Shown one piece after another: positions 7,835 to 16,537 of a stretch of DNA of 64,000 nt (the first letter of the stretch is position 1; each line of letters opens with the position of its first letter). The stretch is from Azorhizobium sp965227945 (GTDB lineage: Bacteria > Pseudomonadota > Alphaproteobacteria > Rhizobiales > Xanthobacteraceae), in assembly GCA_965227945.1 (NCBI GenBank), contig CBDDGQ010000006.1, positions 3,100,001-3,164,000 on the forward strand. The letters are read 5' to 3'. The position numbers and the translations under genes were made by a program. The notes beneath the pieces are model-generated. The model made no database searches and was not told the origin of the DNA. It saw nothing but the letters and a program-made list of their open reading frames with translations.

Positions 7835-8716
7835 TCACCGTCGTTCGACAGACGCAGCCGCGTTATCCTGAATATGGGCGGCCAAATGGTCTGCGGCGCG
7901 CGACGTGCCCGGCTGGCGCTGCCAGAGGATCAGATCCACCGTCGGCAACAAGGGCATTCCGTCCGACAGGGACAACCGGACAAGGCCCGGCGTGCTCACG
8001 GACTGCGCCAGCACACAGACGGCGGCATCCGCCAATGCCATGGCTTGCAACCCGGCGATGCTCTCCGAGACGCAGGCGATGCGCCAGGCAAGCCCGTGTT
8101 CATTCAGCATGGAAAGTGCGTAGTCGCGGTAGAGATTGCCGTCGGGCAGCATGGCCAGAGGAATGGGGGTCTCCTTGTGGGCGGACCCGTTCTCCGCTCC
8201 GAGCCAGACCAGCGGCTCGGGGCGCAGGATCGTGCCGGCGCCGACCCGCGGCGCCACGCCGGGCATTTGGGTGGCGATGGCGATGTCGATCAGCCCGTCG
8301 GACATATCCTCCGCAAGCTGACGGGAGAGGGCGCACCGCACCGTGACCTCCACCCCCGGATAGCTGGCGCGAAAGCTCGCCAACGTCTTCGGCAGCAGGA
8401 AGGCGGCATAGAGATCCGGGCAGCCCAAGGTGACGCGGCCGGCAATGTCCTCTGCCGCCAACCGCAGCCGGGCTTCTTCGTCCAGGCGCAGCATGGTGCG
8501 GGCATGGGGCAGCAGCATTTCTCCGTGCCGGGACAGTTGCAGGTGCCGCAGGTCCGGCTCGAACAGCGGAAAACCCGCGGCATCTTCCAGCCGGCGCACT
8601 TGCAGGCTGATCGCCGGCTGGGTGCGATTGAGCCGCCGCGCGACGCGGGTCACGCTTCTCTCCTCCACCAGGAGAACGAACGTGCGCAAAAGCGCAATTT
8701 CCAAAGGCCGGCTCAT
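7835..8716 (-). CDS. LysR family regulator, divergent from the transport-monooxygenase operon
   Basis: Start ATG 8716 (MSRPLEIALLRTF) gives 293 residues, the normal LysR length. The helix-turn-helix is RSVTRVARRLNRTQPAISLQ followed by RRLEDAAGFPLFE. The effector domain (GRVTLGCPDLYAAFL onward) is of the periplasmic-binding type. A further upstream ATG adds an AT-rich, unlikely leader. It faces the LivG gene across a 200-base AT-rich promoter region and most probably controls that operon in response to its substrate or an oxidation product. Confidence 0.92.
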   Translation of the reverse strand: MSRPLEIALLRTFVLLVEERSVTRVARRLNRTQPAISLQVRRLEDAAGFPLFEPDLRHLQLSRHGEMLLPHARTMLRLDEEARLRLAAEDIAGRVTLGCPDLYAAFLLPKTLASFRASYPGVEVTVRCALSRQLAEDMSDGLIDIAIATQMPGVAPRVGAGTILRPEPLVWLGAENGSAHKETPIPLAMLPDGNLYRDYALSMLNEHGLAWRIACVSESIAGLQAMALADAAVCVLAQSVSTPGLVRLSLSDGMPLLPTVDLILWQRQPGTSRAADHLAAHIQDNAAASVERR

Positions 8717-8830
8717 ACTGATTTGATAAATAAAAATTTGGATCTCGCAAAGCAATATAAATTTGATTAGGCGATTAACCTTCGATCTAATCGAGAACAA
8801 CAATCGTCTTCTGATTAATACTTATGCGAA

Positions 8831-8848
8831 TGCATGAGATTTGATGCA
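8831..8848. promoter_or_regulatory. Inverted repeat in the divergent LysR/LivG promoter region
   Basis: TGCAT (8831-8835) and ATGCA (8844-8848) form an inverted repeat with an 8-base spacer, and a further TGCATGCA palindrome occurs at about 8866. Both lie in the AT-rich 200-base region between the LysR gene and the transport operon, the expected place for LysR control. Confidence 0.4.
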
Positions 8849-8917
8849 CATCAAAAAGGATCGCTGCATGCAAAATGAGCAACTCTGGTTTGGTCGGAAC
8901 GGAGATGCTGGGTCGGC

Positions 8918-9682
8918 ATGACGGCCTTCCTTCAGGTGGCCGGGATCACCAAGCATTATGGCGGCGTCGCTGCATTGAACGGATGCACCCTCTCTCTGGC
9001 GCGGGGCGAGGTGACCGGCCTGATCGGCCCGAATGGCGCTGGCAAGACCACCCTGCTGAACACGTTGACGGGCCTTGCCCGGCCAGATGCTGGAACGGTC
9101 ATATTCGATGGCGTTGACGTGACAGGCCTGCCGGCCCACCGCATGGCCGCCCGCGGCGTGGTGCGCAGCTTCCAGATTGTGCGCGAACTGGCCAGCCTGA
9201 CGGTGTTCGAGACCTTGCTGCTGGCCCCGCCGCAGCAGACCGGCGAGACATTGGGTGGAGCGCTTTTCCAGCGACGGAAATGGTGGGCCCAGGAACATGC
9301 CGACGCCGCCAGGGCGCGCGTGCTGCTGGAGCGCATCGGCCTCTGGCGGCTGGCGGACCAGCCCTCCGCTAGCCTGTCCGGTGGCCAGAAGAAGCTGCTG
9401 GAGGTGGCCCGCGCGCTGCTGCTTGAACCGCGGCTGATCCTGCTGGACGAGCCGGGCGCCGGCGTCTCGCCGCCGCTGCGCGAGGAGATCATCGCTTTGG
9501 TGCGCGAACTCAAGGCCGAGGGCCTCAGCTTCGGCATCGTAGAGCACGACATGCATCTGGTGGGCGAGATCTGCGACCACGTCCATGTGCTCGCGGAAGG
9601 CCGCACGCTGGTCTCCGGCACGTTCGCGGAAGCCACCGCCGATCCGCGCGTGGTGGATGCTTATCTGGGGATCGCGGCATGA
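8918..9682 (+). CDS. Branched-chain amino acid-type ABC transporter ATPase (LivG-like)
   Basis: This 254-residue ATPase has Walker A GPNGAGKT (37-44), signature LSGGQ (153-157) and Walker B LILLDEP (173-179). The long insert between Walker A and the signature and the EHDMHLV switch region are typical of LivG rather than LivF. It would form a heterodimer with the next gene product and energise the two permeases on the inner face of the membrane. It is the first gene of an eight-gene operon in which most starts overlap the preceding stop. Confidence 0.94.
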   Translation: MTAFLQVAGITKHYGGVAALNGCTLSLARGEVTGLIGPNGAGKTTLLNTLTGLARPDAGTVIFDGVDVTGLPAHRMAARGVVRSFQIVRELASLTVFETLLLAPPQQTGETLGGALFQRRKWWAQEHADAARARVLLERIGLWRLADQPSASLSGGQKKLLEVARALLLEPRLILLDEPGAGVSPPLREEIIALVRELKAEGLSFGIVEHDMHLVGEICDHVHVLAEGRTLVSGTFAEATADPRVVDAYLGIAA

Positions 9683-10440
9683 TGGCTGGGACCGCCTTGG
9701 CGACATCGGTATCCTCAGCGGATCACGCCCTTAACGTGATCGGACTGCGTTCCGGCTATGGTCGTGGCGGCGATATCGTCTGCGGCATCGATCTGGCGCA
9801 GAAGCCGGAGACCATCATAGCGGTGATCGGGCCGAACGGCTCGGGCAAGTCGACCTTCATCAAAACCATCGCCGGGCTGCTGCCGGCGCGGGCGGGCAGC
9901 ATCGGCGTCACCGGCACCGACGTTACTGCTTTGTCTCCCGCCAGCCGGGTCGCGGCGGGGCTGGCTTACGTCCCGCAGGAGGCCAACGTCTTCCGCACTC
10001 TCACCATCGGCGAGAACCTGAAGCTGGCCACCGAATTCTTGCGCGGCCGGCCCGGTGTCGGGCCAGACCAGCGCGAACGCGTCATGGCATTATTTCCCGA
10101 GTTAAAGGCGCGTCCCGGAAGCCTGGCCGGCAACCTCTCAGGCGGCCAACGCCAGATGCTGGCCTTCGCCTGCGCATTGCTCGCCAACCCCGAGGTACTG
10201 TTGCTGGACGAACCGTCTGCCGGCCTGTCGCCGAAGATCGTTGCCGAGACCATGGCCGCCATCGAGCGGGTGCGGGAGACGGGCGTCACCGTGCTGCTGG
10301 TGGAGCAGAACGTCTCCGCCGCCCTGCGCATTGCCGATGAGGTGGTGGTGCTGGTGGCCGGAAGCCTGCGACTGCGCGCACCTGCAAGCCAGGTGAAGAC
10401 GACGGATCTCGCCGGCCTGTTCTTCGGCAAGGCGGCCTGA
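9679..10440 (+). CDS. Branched-chain amino acid-type ABC transporter ATPase (LivF-like)
   Basis: The ATG overlaps the LivG stop (ATGA). The 253 residues contain Walker A GPNGSGKS (51-58), YVPQEANVF after the Q-loop, LSGGQ (153-157), Walker B LLLDEPSAGLSP and the VEQNVSAAL switch segment characteristic of LivF. It pairs with the LivG-like subunit. Confidence 0.94.
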   Translation: MMAGTALATSVSSADHALNVIGLRSGYGRGGDIVCGIDLAQKPETIIAVIGPNGSGKSTFIKTIAGLLPARAGSIGVTGTDVTALSPASRVAAGLAYVPQEANVFRTLTIGENLKLATEFLRGRPGVGPDQRERVMALFPELKARPGSLAGNLSGGQRQMLAFACALLANPEVLLLDEPSAGLSPKIVAETMAAIERVRETGVTVLLVEQNVSAALRIADEVVVLVAGSLRLRAPASQVKTTDLAGLFFGKAA

Positions 10441-10441
10441 G

Positions 10442-11305
10442 ATGGTGGCGCAACTTTTCCTTAACGGCCTTGTCACCGGCCTGCTGCTGGCGCTTCCAGC
10501 GCTGGCGCTGACATTGATCTTCGGCATCCTCAGGTTCGCCAATTTCGCGGTTGGCTCCCTGCTCACGCTGGGCGCCTACGCGGGCTTCGTCGGCAATGTG
10601 GTGCTCGGTTGGCCGCTCCCGCTCGCGGCCGCACTGGCCGCGCTCACCGTGGCGCTGGCCTGCGTCATCACGGATACCTTGGTCTTCGAGCGCCTGCGCG
10701 AGCGCGGGTCAATCACCTTGCTGGTGGCCTCCATGGGCGTTTCGCTGGTGATCGAGAACATCTGCCGCTTCACCTTCGGAAATGCCGCGCGCAGCTATGA
10801 CGTGGCGCTAGCCCGGCCGATCCGCTGGCAAGGCATCCGCATCAACCATGAGCAGATCGTCACTGCCGCCGTGGTGGTGGTGACCTTGATACTGCTGCAA
10901 GTGGTGCTCACCGCATCGCCGCTCGGGCGGGCCATGCGGGCGGTGGCCGACAATCCATCGCTGGCAGCGGTGCGTGGCATCGAGCGACGCACCGTGGCGC
11001 GCATTACCTGGGCGCTTACCGGTGCGGTGCTGGGTGGGGCCGGGGTACTGGCCGGCCTCGACCGGGCCATCGATCCGCTCATGGGCTGGAACTACCAGAT
11101 CCCCATATTCGCCGCTGCCATCCTCGGAGGCCTCGGCAGCCCGCTGGGCGCGGTGGCCGGCGCGCTGATGATCGGCATTGCTGAAGAGATGTCGGCATTG
11201 ATTCTGCCCACCAATTACCGGCAGGCGGTGAGCTTCGCGGTGATCCTGGTGCTGCTGCTGTTCCGCACCAATGGGCTGTTCGGCGCGAAGGCGGTGCGCA
11301 AATGA
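10442..11305 (+). CDS. Branched-chain amino acid-type ABC permease (LivH-like)
   Basis: This 287-residue, very hydrophobic protein begins one base after the LivF stop. The N-terminal NGLVTGLLLALPALALTLIF and the later RAVADNPSLAAVRGI and GGLGSPLGAVAGALMIG segments are hallmarks of LivH permeases (about eight transmembrane helices and the cytoplasmic coupling loop). It forms the membrane channel with the next gene product. Confidence 0.93.
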   Translation: MVAQLFLNGLVTGLLLALPALALTLIFGILRFANFAVGSLLTLGAYAGFVGNVVLGWPLPLAAALAALTVALACVITDTLVFERLRERGSITLLVASMGVSLVIENICRFTFGNAARSYDVALARPIRWQGIRINHEQIVTAAVVVVTLILLQVVLTASPLGRAMRAVADNPSLAAVRGIERRTVARITWALTGAVLGGAGVLAGLDRAIDPLMGWNYQIPIFAAAILGGLGSPLGAVAGALMIGIAEEMSALILPTNYRQAVSFAVILVLLLFRTNGLFGAKAVRK

Positions 11306-12249
11306 CCTCCTATCTCGTCACCATCATCATCTTCGTCAGCATCGCCGCTCTGGTGGGCCTCGCGCTCAACCTGCAATGGGGCTTGGCGGGCCTGGTGAAC
11401 TTTGGCGTCTCCGGCTTCGTCGCGCTGGGTGCCTATACGGTCGCCCTCGCGGCCCCGCACATCGGCTGGCTGACGGCCACGGTCGCCGCGGGGCTGCTGT
11501 GTGCGGCGGTGAGCATGGCGCTGTCGCTGCTCACCATCCGGCTGGAAGAGAACTATCTCGCCATCGTCACCATCGGCTTCGCGGAGATCGTCCGCATCCT
11601 CCTGCTCAACGAATCCTGGCTCACCGGCGGCGCGCTGGGCATCGCCGACATCCCACGCCCCTTCGCCGGGCTTACGCCCGCGGGATGGGGCGACGGCATC
11701 ATCCTGGTGTTCGCTTTGGTGCTGGTGGCCTTTGTCTATGTCGTCATGGACGGTCTCGTGCGCTCCCCGTTCGGGCGGGTGCTGCGGGCGGTGCGCGACG
11801 ACGCCACGGTGGCCGCCGCATTGGGCAAGCCGGTGCTGGCGCTCCGGGTGCGGGCATTCGCGGTGGGCGGGGCGGTGATGGGGCTGGCGGGGGCGCTGCA
11901 CGCCTTTTTCATGACCTATATCGACCCGAGCCAGTTCACCCCCATCATCACCGCTTATGCCTTCATGGCCGTGATCGCCGGTGGGCGCGGCTCCAACCTG
12001 GGCCTGCTGCTGGGCGCTGGTTCCATCATGCTGCTGCTGGAAGCCACGCGCTTCCTGAAGGACCTGGTACCGGCCATCGACGGCACGCAATTGTCCGCCA
12101 TGCGCCTGTGCCTGATCGGGGTCGGAATCGTGCTGCTGCTGATCCTGCGCCCGCAAGGTCTGGTAGCCGAGCCGCGGCGCAGAGTCCGTGAATTCTTCAC
12201 TGACGCGCCATTGCCTGCGCCATTGCCCGACGCGACAGGAGACCGCTGA
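11302..12249 (+). CDS. Branched-chain amino acid-type ABC permease (LivM-like)
   Basis: The start overlaps the LivH stop (ATGA). The 315 residues have repeated hydrophobic helices, the GLALNLQWGLAGLVNFG segment typical of LivM, and RAVRDDATVAAALGKPV, the coupling helix region. The C-terminal 20 residues are a soluble tail. It completes the inner-membrane complex. Confidence 0.93.
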   Translation: MTSYLVTIIIFVSIAALVGLALNLQWGLAGLVNFGVSGFVALGAYTVALAAPHIGWLTATVAAGLLCAAVSMALSLLTIRLEENYLAIVTIGFAEIVRILLLNESWLTGGALGIADIPRPFAGLTPAGWGDGIILVFALVLVAFVYVVMDGLVRSPFGRVLRAVRDDATVAAALGKPVLALRVRAFAVGGAVMGLAGALHAFFMTYIDPSQFTPIITAYAFMAVIAGGRGSNLGLLLGAGSIMLLLEATRFLKDLVPAIDGTQLSAMRLCLIGVGIVLLLILRPQGLVAEPRRRVREFFTDAPLPAPLPDATGDR

Positions 12250-12827
12250 TGCCCCGCGTCACGCCACGAGCCGCTTCCGACCTGCCGCCCGCGGCGGCGC
12301 AAACCTATACGGCGTTCGCCCAAGGCTATGCGGACTTCGCCGATCAAGCGGCAGTCCTCGCCCATGTGCCGCCGGCGCTCGATCATCTCTACCGAATGCT
12401 GATGGAACTGCGGGAGCGGCAAGGCGTGCCGTTCCGCTATATCGAGCTGGCGGTGGTGGTGGTTTCCAAGCTGAACGCCTGCCCTTATTGCGTCTCCCAC
12501 CACGCCCCCTTGCTGGAAGTGGCCGGCGTGCCGGCGGAGGCGGTGGCAAGCCTGCCGCTGGGGGACCATCCGGCGTTCGACCACATCGACCGGCTGGTGA
12601 TCGCATACACCCACCTGGTCACCCAGCGGGCCTGGGGCATTCGCGACGACGTGTTCGCCCAGTTGCGCCAGCATTTCACCGAGAGCCAGATCGTCGAACT
12701 CACCTTGCGCATCGCGCTGTGCGGCTTCTTCAACCGCTTCAACGATGCCTTGCAGATCGACGACGGCGCGGCCGAAGCCCTTCTCCACCTCCATCCCGAC
12801 CGTCCGCCCTCAGGAGAGCAGCCATGA
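12249..12827 (+). CDS. Carboxymuconolactone decarboxylase / AhpD-like protein
   Basis: This 192-residue protein overlaps the LivM stop by one base. It carries the AhpD-type redox motif CPYC followed by SHH (residues about 78-84, NACPYCVSHHAP), which in the family serves peroxide reduction through a Cys-Cys-His relay; some members are decarboxylases instead. Its place between transporter and oxygenase genes suggests it handles peroxide leaking from the flavin monooxygenase or acts on a ring-opened intermediate. The choice between these is inference. Confidence 0.85.
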   Translation: MPRVTPRAASDLPPAAAQTYTAFAQGYADFADQAAVLAHVPPALDHLYRMLMELRERQGVPFRYIELAVVVVSKLNACPYCVSHHAPLLEVAGVPAEAVASLPLGDHPAFDHIDRLVIAYTHLVTQRAWGIRDDVFAQLRQHFTESQIVELTLRIALCGFFNRFNDALQIDDGAAEALLHLHPDRPPSGEQP

Positions 12828-14053
12828 GCCCGTCCAAGCATCTCATCAATCGCCGCACCGTGGTGGCCGGTCTCGCCGCTCTGCCTGCCGCCGGCCTGCT
12901 GCAGACGCCGGCTGCCGCCCAGGCCTCGGATGTGCCGCTGGGCATGGTGTTGCCGTTCTCGGGCGCCACCGGCCCCTATGGACCGGACATGAAGAAGGCC
13001 GCCGAACTGGTGGTGCAGCAGGTCAACAGTGCCGGCGGCATCCTCGGCGGGCGCAAATTGAAGCTGTTCATCGAGGATTCCGAGACCAACCCCACGGTGG
13101 GGGTCACCGGAACCAAGAAGCTGCTGGAAGTGAACAAGGTGGAACTGGTGGGCGGCTTCTGGGGCAGCCCCATCGCGCTCGCCGCCAAGCCGATCATCCT
13201 GGCCGCCAACAAGGTGCAGATGGTCTCCTGCGCCGCCAATGCGGTCACCGACGGTGACACCCGGGGGCTCGTGTGGCGCTTCCAGGCCAAGAGCACGTCG
13301 TGGGGCCCTGCGGGCGCCAAGGTGATGGGCTCCATCGGCGTGAAGAAGGTGGTGGTGCTGGCGCAGCAGAACCCCTTCGTGGTGGCCATGATCGAGCCGT
13401 TCAAGGCGGAGATGGCCAAGCTCGGCGGCACGGTGCTGGACGTGGTCATGTACAATCCGGACCAGCCCTCCTACCGCGCCGAAGTCGAGAAGGCGTTCGG
13501 GAGCGATCCCGAGGGTGTGTTCTGCCTGTCGCTGCTCACCGACTTCGCGTCCATTGCCAAGGAAGTCTATCGCGGCGGCTTCAAGTCCAAGATCGTGGCG
13601 CTGTCCATCGGCGCGGATGCGGAAGGCAAGTTCCTTCAAAGCGTCGGGCCGGAGGTGGGGGAGGGCATCTACCATCTCCAGCCGGCCCCGCCGCTGGACA
13701 GCCCGGCCTACAAGACCTTCGTCACAGAGATGGGCGCGCCGGCCGGCACCGTGTTTCTGTTCGCCGGCAATGCCCATGACCAGATCTGCGTCACCGCGCT
13801 CGCCATGGAGCACGCCAAGTCACAGGATGCCCTGGCCTGGTCCAAGTCCATTCCCTTGGTGTGCAACCCGCCCGGCGAGGAAGTGGCCGATGTGGTCAAG
13901 GGGCTGGAGATGATCCGCGCCGGCAAGAAGATCAAGTTCGTCGGCGCCGGCGCAAGTTGCGACTTCGACGCCAAGGGCGACCAGATCAACCGCTCCTTCC
14001 TGGTGCAGGTCATCAAGGGCGGCAAGAACGTCACCATCGGCGTCATCAGCTGA
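12824..14053 (+). CDS. Periplasmic substrate-binding protein of the Liv/HAAT family
   Basis: ATG 12824 overlaps the previous stop and gives 409 residues. The leader has NRRTVVAGLAALPAAG, a twin-arginine-like motif, with probable cleavage after AAAQ. The mature part starts DVPLGMVLPFSGATGPYGPD and continues with NSAGGILGG and the IEDSETNP strand, the standard start of type I periplasmic binding proteins for amino acids, amides and related compounds. It delivers substrate to the permeases. The ligand cannot be told from the sequence; the operon partners suggest an oxidisable, perhaps sulfur- or amine-containing compound. Confidence 0.92.
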   Translation: MSPSKHLINRRTVVAGLAALPAAGLLQTPAAAQASDVPLGMVLPFSGATGPYGPDMKKAAELVVQQVNSAGGILGGRKLKLFIEDSETNPTVGVTGTKKLLEVNKVELVGGFWGSPIALAAKPIILAANKVQMVSCAANAVTDGDTRGLVWRFQAKSTSWGPAGAKVMGSIGVKKVVVLAQQNPFVVAMIEPFKAEMAKLGGTVLDVVMYNPDQPSYRAEVEKAFGSDPEGVFCLSLLTDFASIAKEVYRGGFKSKIVALSIGADAEGKFLQSVGPEVGEGIYHLQPAPPLDSPAYKTFVTEMGAPAGTVFLFAGNAHDQICVTALAMEHAKSQDALAWSKSIPLVCNPPGEEVADVVKGLEMIRAGKKIKFVGAGASCDFDAKGDQINRSFLVQVIKGGKNVTIGVIS

Positions 14054-14089
14054 CGCCCTGACGATCTCAGACGAACCGAAACCAAGAAC

Positions 14090-14139
14090 GCGCGCGGAGC
14101 TTCCGCGCGCGCAGGGAGAAGGCGTGCCCGGCGCACGCC
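14090..14139 (+). promoter_or_regulatory. Two tandem hairpins between transport and oxidation genes
   Basis: GCGCGCGGA (14090-14098) pairs perfectly with TCCGCGCGC (14102-14110), and GGCGTGC (14121-14127) with GCACGCC (14133-14139). There is no T-run, so they are unlikely to stop transcription fully. Such intercistronic stems often protect the upstream message, here keeping binding protein abundant relative to the monooxygenase. Confidence 0.55.
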
Positions 14140-14152
14140 CCAGGAGAGCAGC

Positions 14153-15484
14153 ATGACACAGCCCAAGCCGATGCACCTCTGCGGCTTCCTGATTGCAGGT
14201 CCGGTGGTGCATAGCCATGCCATCTGGCGCAATCCGGCGCATGAGACGCCATTCCTCAGTCTTCAGCACTATACGCACATGGCGCAATTGCTGGAGCGGG
14301 GATGCTTCGACTTCTTGTTCTTCGCCGATCGCCTGGCCATCGCCGACCGCTACGGCGACAGTCCCGAGACCGGGCTCACCTGCGGCGACCAGGACGCCAC
14401 GCGCATGGACCCCCTGCCGGTGCTGGGGGCCATGGCGGCGGTGACGCGCCACATCGGGCTCGGCGCCACCCGCTCCACCACCTATGACGCGCCCTACAAC
14501 ATCGCTCGCGAATTCGCGACGCTGGACCATATATCGGGCGGGCGGGCCGCCTGGAACGTGGTGACGTCCATGAATGACGGCGAGGCGCTCAATTTTGGCT
14601 CTGTGCCACACATGGGCCATGACGAGCGCTACGACCGCGCCGACGAATTCATGGAGGTGGCGTTCAAGCTCTGGGACAGCTGGGACCCCGACGCCCTGGT
14701 GCTGGACCGCGCCGCCGGCATCTATGCCGACCCGGCGAAGGTGCATTACATCAATCATTCCGGCCGCTGGTTCCAGTCCCGCGGGCCGCTGAACATCCCG
14801 CGCAGTCCGCAGGGCCGGCCGGTGATCATCCAGGCAGGTTCCTCCGGCCGTGGCAAGGCGTTTGCGGCGCGGTGGTCCGACGTGATCTTCGCCCTGCAGC
14901 CCAACATGGAGCGAATGCGAGCCTTCACCGCCGATGTGCGCGCCGCCCTGGCCGCCGCCGGCCGCCCGCCGGAGGCCAGCAAGGTGCTGATGGCGGTGAT
15001 GCCCTTCATCGGCCGCACCCGCGCCGAGGCCGAGGACAAGCGCGACCTGCACGATTCCCTGGTGGACCCGCGCGCCGGGCTGTCCACCCTCGCCGCCCAC
15101 GCCAATGCGGATTTCTCCAAGCTGCCCATGGACGCCAAGGTGAGCGAGATTCCCGCCTCCGGCAGCCAGGGCAACCTCACCGCGCTGCGCAGCATCACCC
15201 CCGACGGGTCCATGACCATCGCCGAAGCCGGGCGGGTCTATGCGCGCGGGGTGATGTGCCCGCGCTTCGTCGGCACGGCGCAGGACGTGGCGGAGCAATT
15301 GGCGGCCATCGTCACGTCGGAAGCGGCGGATGGGTTCGTCATCTCGCCGGCCTTCCTGCCCGACACGTTCGAGGACTTCGTCGCGGAAGTGGTGCCGTTG
15401 CTTCAGGCACAGGGGCATCTGCGGCGCGATTATGCCGGCGGCACGCTTCGCGACCTTCTGGCCCCTGCGGGAATTGGGCAATGA
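14153..15484 (+). CDS. FMN-dependent monooxygenase, NtaA/SnaA/DszA family
   Basis: The 443-residue product follows AGGAGA. It belongs to the bacterial luciferase-like group with NtaA (nitrilotriacetate), SnaA and DszA (dibenzothiophene sulfone) monooxygenases: FFADRLA near residue 58, LGATRSTTYDAPYN near 103 and the family block SGGRAAWNVVTS near 129. These enzymes use reduced FMN supplied by a separate reductase and O2 to oxidise amines, sulfones or similar carbon-heteroatom bonds. The reductase gene follows directly. The substrate is probably what the upstream transporter imports. Confidence 0.92.
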   Translation: MTQPKPMHLCGFLIAGPVVHSHAIWRNPAHETPFLSLQHYTHMAQLLERGCFDFLFFADRLAIADRYGDSPETGLTCGDQDATRMDPLPVLGAMAAVTRHIGLGATRSTTYDAPYNIAREFATLDHISGGRAAWNVVTSMNDGEALNFGSVPHMGHDERYDRADEFMEVAFKLWDSWDPDALVLDRAAGIYADPAKVHYINHSGRWFQSRGPLNIPRSPQGRPVIIQAGSSGRGKAFAARWSDVIFALQPNMERMRAFTADVRAALAAAGRPPEASKVLMAVMPFIGRTRAEAEDKRDLHDSLVDPRAGLSTLAAHANADFSKLPMDAKVSEIPASGSQGNLTALRSITPDGSMTIAEAGRVYARGVMCPRFVGTAQDVAEQLAAIVTSEAADGFVISPAFLPDTFEDFVAEVVPLLQAQGHLRRDYAGGTLRDLLAPAGIGQ

Positions 15485-16005
15485 GCGCCCAGGACACGGC
15501 GCGCCGCCCTGACGATCCAAGCATTGCGCCTGTGAATGCCGCCGCATTCAAAGCCGCCATGCGGCACCTGGCTTCGGGGGTGGCGGTCGTCACCTCTCGC
15601 GACGGGGACGTGCTCAACGGGATGACCGCCACCGCGGTGTGCAGCGTCAGCGCCGACCCACCACGCGTGCTTGTGGTGGTCAACCAGCAAAACGCGTCGC
15701 ATGGCATCATCACGCGCGGCGCCGCTTTTGCCATCAATCTGCTAACGGAACACCAGGAGGCGCTGGCCGGCCGCTTCGCGCAACGCGGAGGCGAGCCGTT
15801 CAAGGATGTCGGCCACGTGCCGGGTAACGCTACGGGCTGCGCCCTGCTTCTGGGAGCCCTTGCCATCCTGGAATGCCGACTTGCCGAAAGCCATGATGCC
15901 GGGACGCATACCATTTTCATCGGTGACGTCATCGCTGCGCATGCGCAGACCGGCGGCCCGCTGATCTATTTCGACGGCCAGTTCCGGCGGCTGTTCTGCC
16001 CGTGA
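15481..16005 (+). CDS. Flavin reductase family protein
   Basis: ATG 15481 overlaps the monooxygenase stop. The 174 residues begin with a short leader, then FKAAMRHLASGVAVVTSRDG and GMTATAVCSVSADPP, the signature of the HpaC/NtaB-type FMN reductases. It should supply FMNH2 to the preceding monooxygenase at the expense of NAD(P)H. It is the last gene of the operon. Confidence 0.93.
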   Translation: MSAQDTARRPDDPSIAPVNAAAFKAAMRHLASGVAVVTSRDGDVLNGMTATAVCSVSADPPRVLVVVNQQNASHGIITRGAAFAINLLTEHQEALAGRFAQRGGEPFKDVGHVPGNATGCALLLGALAILECRLAESHDAGTHTIFIGDVIAAHAQTGGPLIYFDGQFRRLFCP

Positions 16006-16176
16006 GCCGGCTCTTGCACCGCATCGAAGGACCGCCATGGCCCACGGTGTCACACCGCTCCAGAACGCGACGTGCCGGCCGGATGCAATCATGACCTGTC
16101 TGGCCCGCAGACGGCTTTGAGCACTGCGCAGTTCGAGCAGCCAACCAAATTGGCTTAACCCTGTGTCCACCGACCC

Positions 16177-16316
16177 GTTCACCATCCGGCGGCCACCTCA
16201 CACAGAAATCGGAAGCGTCCGCCTCTCGGCGATCAGGAGTCTGGCGAGATGGCCGGCCTAATGGCGCTGCGTCGACATCTCACTCCACCACTCCTGATGC
16301 TTCGAAATCCTCCGGG
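16177..16316. repeat. Repeat copy C, diverged, at the prophage left edge
   Basis: Compared with copy A (4825-4955) it keeps the core ATCCGGCGGCCACC, the CTCTCGGCGATCAGG block, ATGGCGCTGCG and CTTCGAAATCCTCC, with small insertions such as about 11 bases after the GTGGTGGAG block. It occupies most of the 16006-16279 gap, which has no gene, and runs into the end of the leftward gene at 16280. It may contain the prophage attachment site, but no matching right-hand copy is visible in the window. Confidence 0.6.
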
Positions 16317-16537
16317 ATGTGGCCGAACCTGGCAAGGACCAGCGGGTCGCCCCAGTCGCCGAGATCCGGGTCGTCCGACGTTCGCGACCAGGCGATCACC
16401 CCGAGCTTCTTGGCCTTCAGGTCCCTGGCGACCTGCCGGGCATGGCCGGCGGAACGGCACTCCCGCGGCTCGTCGGCCGTGAAGCCTTCTTCACAGCGCT
16501 CGAACGCCTGGACCACGTACAAGGTCATCGCTGCCAT
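16280..16537 (-). CDS. Small hypothetical protein at the end of the lysogeny operon
   Basis: The 85-residue product starts MAAMTLYVVQAFERCEEG after a strong AAGGAGG. The sequence is compact, with an HARQVARDLKAKKLGVIAW segment that looks like an alpha-beta fold. I do not know the family. Its stop is one base from overlap with the next gene start (TGATG), and a diverged version of its last residues recurs in repeat copy A, so this gene or its flank has been duplicated. Confidence 0.7.
   Translation of the reverse strand: MAAMTLYVVQAFERCEEGFTADEPRECRSAGHARQVARDLKAKKLGVIAWSRTSDDPDLGDWGDPLVLARFGHIPEDFEASGVVE

Noticed and set aside
12188..12823. An N-terminal extension of the binding protein
   Set aside because: It is an out-of-frame reading of the AhpD-like gene; the real start at 12824 has a good signal peptide.
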